Positions 6,199-10,047 of a DNA stretch of 10,047 bases are shown here, in pieces. The stretch spans positions 1-10,047 of the forward strand of contig CACZOS010000108.1 of assembly GCA_902782815.1 (NCBI GenBank), written 5' to 3'. A program made the translations under genes and the position numbers. The notes beneath the pieces are model-generated. The model did not search any database. It was given only the letters and a program-made list of their open reading frames with translations, and was not told where the DNA came from. Numbering within the stretch: position 1 is the stretch's first letter; each line of letters opens with the position of its first letter. The stretch is from an uncultured Lachnospiraceae bacterium (GTDB lineage Bacteria; Bacillota; Clostridia; Lachnospirales; Lachnospiraceae).

Positions 6199-6231
6199 AA
6201 AAGGCTGCCCGTTGACGGGCAGCCCTTTTTT
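6199..6231 (+). terminator. Bidirectional intrinsic terminator between converging genes
   Basis: GGCTGCCCG (6203-6211), loop TTGA and CGGGCAGCC (6216-6224) form a perfect 9-bp stem, followed on the plus strand by C and six Ts. On the minus strand the same stem is followed by four Ts (plus-strand A at 6199-6202), so it probably also ends the ornithine cyclodeaminase transcript, whose stop codon is 18 nt away. Confidence 0.93.
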
Positions 6232-6249
6232 CGTCGGTTGCATTTCCTT

Positions 6250-7350
6250 TCATCTGATGGTCCCCAGTCCTTTAGCCACCAGGGTGATGAAATCCTGCAC
6301 ATTGGTCACCACAGTGGTTGCACTGAGACTCCCCCTGTCAAGAAGTTTATTTACCACAAATTCGTCGGCATCCACAGTGTAAAGATATACCGGTCTGACC
6401 TCTCCGTCATCCATAACCCGGAAGGAAGGGGTCATATTCCCCGTGGCGATGGTGTGAAGCATGGTTGCCATGCAGATCACAGTAGTGGCTTTTCTGGTCA
6501 GTTCCCTCATAGCGCTTGCCGCGTCGCAGACGTCATTGATCACCTCGGGGAGAGGCCCGTCGTCCCGGATAGATCCTGCCAGAACGATAGGGATCCCCTT
6601 CTTCACACAGCTGCAGATGACTCCTCCCTTAAGGTCGTAGTCCTTGATAAACTGAGGGATAGACCCGCTCCTGCGGGCTTTATTGCAGACATCCAGATGA
6701 TTGTAGTGGCCGTTAGGCTGGGATTTCTGTGTATAAATGTCCTGTCCCAGGGCGGTATGGAGATAGGCCCCTTCAAGGTCGTGGGTGGCCAGGGCATTTC
6801 CTGCCATCAGCCCATGGGCATAACCGTTTTCGATCAGGGACTGCATGGCATTCCTGGCATCCGCGTCAAAAGCCAGGGCCGGTCCCATTACCCAGAGGAT
6901 AAAACCATGGTCCTTCTCGTATTTCAACAATTCAAATAACTTATCATAGTCCCGGGCATAAGCTGTTTCCCGGCTTCTGCCCTGCCGAAACACAAAGTGG
7001 TCTTCCAGGATGGTCTCTTCATCCTCAAACCCGAACCAATGCAGATATATCCCTTCTTCGCATTTTTCCGTCCTTCCCAGGATTACTTTATCCCCCTTCT
7101 TCAGGTTTCTGGGTTCAATGACCGCAAGATTGCCGTCACTCCGGATCACTACGCAGGAATCCATCCTGCTCTCCCCGGCCAGTTTCCATTCTCCGTCTAT
7201 TTTAAAGTATTCCGGATACATGGACGTACTGTGGAATCCATCGGGAGCCACCCCATCCATGACTGCATATTGCCAGGTTACATCCGGTGCGTTTACAAAC
7301 TTCTCGTCCCTGAAATCGGGATGATGGTATTTGGGCATCTCAAATGACAT
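6250..7350 (-). CDS. Ornithine cyclodeaminase, LOR/SDH-domain (archaeal/AgrE C-terminal) type
   Basis: This 366-residue protein belongs to the LOR/SDH conserved-domain family (the TIGR00300 type), whose characterised members, including the C-terminal half of cyanobacterial AgrE/ArgZ and an archaeal enzyme, convert ornithine to proline and ammonia using NAD. It is not the mu-crystallin-type cyclodeaminase. Visible blocks are GYAHGLMAGNALATHDLEGA (176-195), GHYNHLDVCNKARRSGSI (214-231), VLAGSIRDDGPLPEV (256-270), TMLHTIATGNMTPS (296-309) and DRGS (338-341). The first 100 residues form the N-terminal LOR-like part. The start follows GGAGG with a 6-nt spacer. It begins 21 nt after the arginine deiminase stop codon, so the two are one operon. 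Together with ornithine carbamoyltransferase encoded elsewhere they would turn arginine into proline, a Stickland acceptor in clostridia. Catalysis is inferred from family and context. Confidence 0.88.
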   Translation of the reverse strand: MSFEMPKYHHPDFRDEKFVNAPDVTWQYAVMDGVAPDGFHSTSMYPEYFKIDGEWKLAGESRMDSCVVIRSDGNLAVIEPRNLKKGDKVILGRTEKCEEGIYLHWFGFEDEETILEDHFVFRQGRSRETAYARDYDKLFELLKYEKDHGFILWVMGPALAFDADARNAMQSLIENGYAHGLMAGNALATHDLEGAYLHTALGQDIYTQKSQPNGHYNHLDVCNKARRSGSIPQFIKDYDLKGGVICSCVKKGIPIVLAGSIRDDGPLPEVINDVCDAASAMRELTRKATTVICMATMLHTIATGNMTPSFRVMDDGEVRPVYLYTVDADEFVVNKLLDRGSLSATTVVTNVQDFITLVAKGLGTIR

Positions 7351-7371
7351 GTTATTCCTCCGTCCTATCCT

Positions 7372-8607
7372 CTACTGATCTTCACACAACTCACGGTATA
7401 CAGGCATGCTCATGCAGCGCGGTCCCCCACGTCCTCTTGAGAGTTCCGAACTGGTCATTTCCAATACCCTTATGCCCTTCTCCCGAAGGATCCGGTTGGT
7501 GACATAATTCCTGTCATAGACCAGGACTTTGCCCGGTTCTATACAGAGAGTATTGGACCCGTCATTCCACTGCTCCCTCTCCGAAGCGATCCTGTCCTTT
7601 CCTCCGCAGAGGATCAGGGTTACCTCATCCAGCTCCAGGCAGGAGGCCAGCAGCTTCCTCAGGGGCTGGTCCGCTTCCCTTACTTTCAGTTCTCCGGCTT
7701 TCTCCCCTTTTTTAATCTCGAAAACCCTCAATGACCGAAGGATTCCCGGATGAACGACAAAGGTCCCGTGATCGACCTGGGTGAACACCGTATCCAGATG
7801 CATATAAGCACGGACCGAGGGAATATCCAGAGCGAGAATTGTCTCAATCTGTGCCCTTTCATCAGCAAATATGTTTCTCGCCAGAAGCTCAATGGCCTCG
7901 GCTGTGGTCCTCTGGGAGATGCCGATGGCCAGCACCCGGGGACTCAGGTTCAATATGTCTCCCCCCTCAATGGAATAGGGATAATTTCTGTCATAATAAG
8001 AGGGTCTGATCCCGGCGAATTCAGGGTGATACTTTATCACATACTGGCCGAAGATAGTTTCCCTTCTCCTGGTGGAAGAATGCATCCGGTTCAGGCTGAT
8101 TCCGTTTCCGATACAGGCAAATGGGTCTCTGGTAAAATAGAGATTGGGGATAGGGTCCAAAAGGAACCGGCTCTGGGTACCCAACAGGGATACCAATGGT
8201 CCTCTGCTGCTGATGGAAAGTTCATTTTCCCTCACCCCGGACATAAGCTTTTTGACCAGTTCCTTCTCATCAGGTATCTCCATAAGATATGCCAGAAGAT
8301 TCTCCCTGGTTCCGGGGTCGGTGACATGTCCCTCCTCAACAAACTGCCGGATAAACTGTCTTTTGATCTCCCGGTCCTGTTTTAAAACCTCCGCTGTCAG
8401 ATCCTCCAGATAAAGGACTTCCGCCCCCTGTTCCCGAAGGATCCCCGCGAAAAGATCATGCTCGTACTGCGCTGTTTTCAGATAGGGAATATCCTCAAAC
8501 AGAAGTCTCTCCAGATCGCCGGGAACCAGATGCTCCAGCTCTTTATCCGGCCTGTGAAGAATGACCTTTTTCAGTTTACCGATCTCACTTTTAACCTGTA
8601 CTGCCAT
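7372..8607 (-). CDS. arcA: Arginine deiminase
   Basis: This enzyme hydrolyses L-arginine to L-citrulline and ammonia, the first step of the cytoplasmic arginine deiminase pathway. The 411-residue length is standard. The guanidino-group-modifying fold is shown by FTRDP (D161), YSIEGGD (E214), YMHLDTVFT (H270, D272), EREQWNDGSN and the C-terminal RGRGGPRCMSMP carrying the nucleophile C398. All the catalytic residues known for the family are present. The start at 8607 has AAGGAC about 8 nt upstream, a moderate ribosome site. It has its own promoter just beyond the terminator of the upstream TIM-barrel gene and is followed after 21 nt by ornithine cyclodeaminase. Neither arcB (ornithine carbamoyltransferase) nor arcC (carbamate kinase) is present here, so the classical arc operon is split in this organism. 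Confidence 0.96.
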   Translation of the reverse strand: MAVQVKSEIGKLKKVILHRPDKELEHLVPGDLERLLFEDIPYLKTAQYEHDLFAGILREQGAEVLYLEDLTAEVLKQDREIKRQFIRQFVEEGHVTDPGTRENLLAYLMEIPDEKELVKKLMSGVRENELSISSRGPLVSLLGTQSRFLLDPIPNLYFTRDPFACIGNGISLNRMHSSTRRRETIFGQYVIKYHPEFAGIRPSYYDRNYPYSIEGGDILNLSPRVLAIGISQRTTAEAIELLARNIFADERAQIETILALDIPSVRAYMHLDTVFTQVDHGTFVVHPGILRSLRVFEIKKGEKAGELKVREADQPLRKLLASCLELDEVTLILCGGKDRIASEREQWNDGSNTLCIEPGKVLVYDRNYVTNRILREKGIRVLEMTSSELSRGRGGPRCMSMPVYRELCEDQ

Positions 8608-8668
8608 TGTCCTGTCCTTATATGCTGACTTTTATTTTTCTGATCTTTCAAGATGTGACACTATGGAT

Positions 8669-8697
8669 ATTATACCATTGTTTCTCCAATTATCCAA
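8669..8697 (-). promoter_or_regulatory. Promoter of the arginine deiminase-cyclodeaminase operon
   Basis: On the minus strand a perfect -10 box TATAAT (8674-8669) is preceded by TGG, giving an extended -10 (TGnTATAAT). A -35-like TTGGAT (8697-8692) lies at exactly 17 nt. The -35 box begins inside the T tract of the preceding terminator. The predicted start is near 8662, about 55 nt before the deiminase ATG. Confidence 0.7.
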
Positions 8698-8740
8698 AAA
8701 AAAGCACCGGTCTGATGAATTTCCTTCAACAGAACGATGC
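8696..8740 (-). terminator. Intrinsic terminator after the TIM-barrel gene
   Basis: On the minus strand three stacked helices form one long hairpin: GCATCG with CGGTGC, TCTG with CAGA, and TGAA with TTCA. Single T-C and T-T mismatches separate them and the loop is GGAAA. The 14 paired positions (8740-8704) are followed by eight Ts (8703-8696). It starts 21 nt after the stop codon of the TIM-barrel gene. Confidence 0.88.
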
Positions 8741-8761
8741 CCGGAGCAGATCTTCAGGATA

Positions 8762-9778
8762 TCATACATATCCCAAAAACTTCCCTTGTTCAATAATAAA
8801 CTGTTCGTACTGATCTTTACTCTTCTGTCTTAGTTCAAAGGTGACATATTTCGGGTCAATACGGTCGATAAGTTCCTTCACTCCCCGGCCGATGAAAGGC
8901 TGGTGAAGATCGATACTCTCCGCATGCCGATAGGCAAGCGTATAGAGGTCATAGAAGGAAATCTCGTCAAAGTTGATCCTGTTTTCCCCGCTTTTCCATT
9001 CTCTCTTCTGTTTCATCTTATATGCCCCGCCCAGGGACATCTGGAGATGGATCCCTTTGATCCAGTCAGTGACTGGAAATCCTGCCTTTTCATGCTTATC
9101 CAGCATCCGGTGGAGATAGTCCACTGCCTGCTCCGGCGTGCGGAGCCGGGAATTGGTGTTCATATAGTGCCCGATATCCAGCATGATCCCTTTACGGTCG
9201 CTCCGGATTCCCTCCACAAGGCGGCGGGTAAGTCCGGGATCCTTCATGGTAAGCCCGCTCCACCATAGATTTTCCACAAGGAAATCAAAGGGATACTCCC
9301 TCTCGGAAAGAAGGATATTGATGACTTCCAGGGCAGTATCGATAACCTTTCGGTCAGAATATTTATATCGGTAGAGATAGCTTTCCCGGAGAGTGACTTC
9401 CGAAACATGGAAGACCACATATTTGGCTCCCACCTTTTCAGCGTATTCCAGATCCCTGCGGAAGGGATCCAGGTAAGCGTTCCGGTCCATCCCCCCGTAA
9501 TAATTTATCCACTGGTCTCTGGAATCGAATTCCTCGTCCAGCCTTCCGTAATCTCCCAGCCAGAAATCCATCCAGAAAATATGAAAAAAAAGATGCACAC
9601 CATTGACCATCTCCGGCAGGATCTTTCCCTGATCCGATTCACCGGCCAGAATCACTTCCAGACCGTTAAGCCCTCCCTGCTTATAATAATTCTCTATATC
9701 CTTACTATCTTTAAACTGATTGAGCATTCCGGCATATACCGGAAAATTCATTGACCGATAGGGGGGTATCTTATTCAT
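8762..9778 (-). CDS. Xylose-isomerase-like TIM-barrel protein (sugar phosphate isomerase/epimerase family)
   Basis: This is a 338-residue protein resembling the AP-endonuclease-2/xylose-isomerase-like TIM-barrel family, whose members isomerise or epimerise sugars or act on cyclitols with a divalent metal. Likely barrel strands with metal ligands are FLVENLWW (E169), GIMLDIGHYMN (D201, H204), IKGIHLQMS (H244) and VTFELRQ (E315); VVFHVSE (H124) is another conserved-type strand. The aromatic segment FFHIFWMDFWLGDYG near residues 64-78 looks distinctive. The ATG at 9778 is chosen because AAAGGG lies 5 nt upstream; a longer frame from a TTG at 9877 has no ribosome site. A stronger AGGAGG at 9812-9807 has no usable start codon next to it. 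The gene appears to be monocistronic, with its own promoter and terminator. The substrate is unknown. Confidence 0.8.
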   Translation of the reverse strand: MNKIPPYRSMNFPVYAGMLNQFKDSKDIENYYKQGGLNGLEVILAGESDQGKILPEMVNGVHLFFHIFWMDFWLGDYGRLDEEFDSRDQWINYYGGMDRNAYLDPFRRDLEYAEKVGAKYVVFHVSEVTLRESYLYRYKYSDRKVIDTALEVINILLSEREYPFDFLVENLWWSGLTMKDPGLTRRLVEGIRSDRKGIMLDIGHYMNTNSRLRTPEQAVDYLHRMLDKHEKAGFPVTDWIKGIHLQMSLGGAYKMKQKREWKSGENRINFDEISFYDLYTLAYRHAESIDLHQPFIGRGVKELIDRIDPKYVTFELRQKSKDQYEQFIIEQGKFLGYV

Positions 9779-9829
9779 ATCTTCCCTTTCTGTCCTGATT
9801 CTTCTTCCTCCTGACCTCCGCTTGTGATA

Positions 9830-9858
9830 ATAGTACCATTCACATCCGCATAAAGCAA
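9830..9858 (-). promoter_or_regulatory. Likely promoter of the TIM-barrel gene
   Basis: On the minus strand TTGCTT (9858-9853), a 17-nt spacer and TACTAT (9835-9830) preceded by TGG (an extended -10) predict a start near 9823, about 45 nt before the ATG. Both boxes are moderate matches. Confidence 0.5.
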
Positions 9859-9897
9859 TTACTCTATCTTGCGGCAAAAATCAGTCAGCTTCTGTCA

Positions 9898-9956
9898 TTG
9901 ACTTCCTGATTGTATTTCTTTATGAAGAGACTATGTAGTGGTCTTAACCGTATAAT
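9898..9956 (+). promoter_or_regulatory. Divergent plus-strand promoter elements
   Basis: TTGACT (9898-9903) with a 17-nt spacer and TATGAA (9921-9926) gives one candidate promoter. A second, perfect -10 TATAAT (9951-9956) lies downstream with only a weak GAGACT -35 at 18 nt. Either would transcribe rightward into the possible gene at 9999. The 9779-9998 stretch otherwise holds only these control elements. Confidence 0.45.
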
Positions 9957-9998
9957 GCACCCTTATTAAGTGATTATAAAAGAAGAGAAGATCAAATA

Positions 9999-10047
9999 AT
10001 GATAAAAAGCCACCAAAAGGCGGTTCAAATTAGGGATTTCGGAAACA
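9999..10047 (+). CDS. Possible 5' end of a divergent gene, cut by the window edge
   Basis: An open frame begins with ATG at 9999 and stays open for 16 codons to the window end (MIKSHQKAVQIRDFGN). It lies about 40-70 nt downstream of plausible plus-strand promoters. The upstream purine stretch AAGAAGAGAAG is a weak and rather distant ribosome site. The fragment is too short to name a family. Confidence 0.3.
   Translation, partial: MIKSHQKAVQIRDFGN

Noticed and set aside
5272..6243. Long open frame antisense to the alcohol dehydrogenase gene (about 320 codons)
   Set aside because: It mirrors a gene with complete catalytic motifs on the plus strand, lacks a ribosome site, and its translation resembles no family. 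It is a codon-bias shadow.
6238..6939. Plus-strand open frame antisense to ornithine cyclodeaminase (about 230 codons)
   Set aside because: The minus-strand protein has strong family motifs throughout this stretch. The plus-strand frame starts inside the intergenic gap without a ribosome site and shows no recognisable domain.
9779..9877. N-terminal extension of the TIM-barrel protein from a TTG codon at 9877
   Set aside because: There is no ribosome site before the TTG, the extension is low-complexity and basic, it overlaps the likely promoter, and the ATG at 9778 has AAAGGG at proper spacing.
9878..9910. Partial inverted repeat (AATCAG with CTGATT, plus GTCA with TGAC) as an operator
   Set aside because: The arms are short, the spacing is asymmetric and nothing supports it beyond chance complementarity.
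1..10047. CRISPR array, insertion sequence, tRNA or rRNA
   Set aside because: No regularly spaced repeats, no transposase frame or terminal inverted repeats, and no tRNA-like cloverleaf or rRNA sequence were seen on either strand.

Overview
The window reads as low-to-mid GC Firmicutes DNA, most likely an anaerobic gut or rumen Clostridia member (Lachnospiraceae-like). The support is AGGAGG-type ribosome binding sites before almost every gene, sigma-A type promoters (TTGACA/TATAAT), short intergenic gaps, hairpin-plus-T terminators, and a strict-anaerobe gene set: an iron-dependent alcohol dehydrogenase, an archaeal/clostridial-type ornithine cyclodeaminase, an arginine deiminase, and the anaerobe-type phenylacetate-CoA ligase paired with a double-ACT protein. 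The taxon is an inference; there is no rRNA or marker gene here.

Layout. From about 3149 leftward on the minus strand runs one regulated operon: a strong promoter, a long leader, a phenylacetate-CoA ligase (1494-2801), a tandem ACT-domain protein (977-1411) and an aldose 1-epimerase that runs off the left edge (1-965). From 4791 leftward on the minus strand lies a membrane protein of the CmpB/ABC-transporter-IV family followed by a DUF89 (ARMT1-like) protein. A single plus-strand gene, an iron-containing alcohol dehydrogenase (5026-6189), has its own promoter and ends at a strong terminator shared with the converging genes. On the minus strand again, arginine deiminase (7372-8607) and ornithine cyclodeaminase (6250-7350) form an arginine-to-proline pair. 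Upstream of these is a TIM-barrel sugar phosphate isomerase/epimerase-like gene (8762-9778), separated from them by a terminator. The right edge may hold the first codons of a divergent plus-strand gene.

Main discovery. The roughly 310-nt leader of the phenylacetate-CoA ligase operon contains a complete apparent ribosome-mediated attenuator that is not annotated by ordinary gene calling. It has a sigma-A promoter and a 28-codon leader peptide with a good ribosome binding site and five Phe codons plus one Tyr codon within nine residues (FEFGFYFSF). These are followed by three mutually exclusive RNA pairings: a 1:2 hairpin, a 2:3 antiterminator and a 3:4 terminator with a T6 tract. The geometry predicts operon expression when charged tRNA-Phe is scarce. 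Induction by phenylalanine starvation suggests that the ligase serves aryl-acid salvage (phenylacetate to phenylacetyl-CoA to phenylpyruvate to phenylalanine) rather than phenylacetate breakdown. The ACT protein would be a plausible amino-acid sensor in the same unit.
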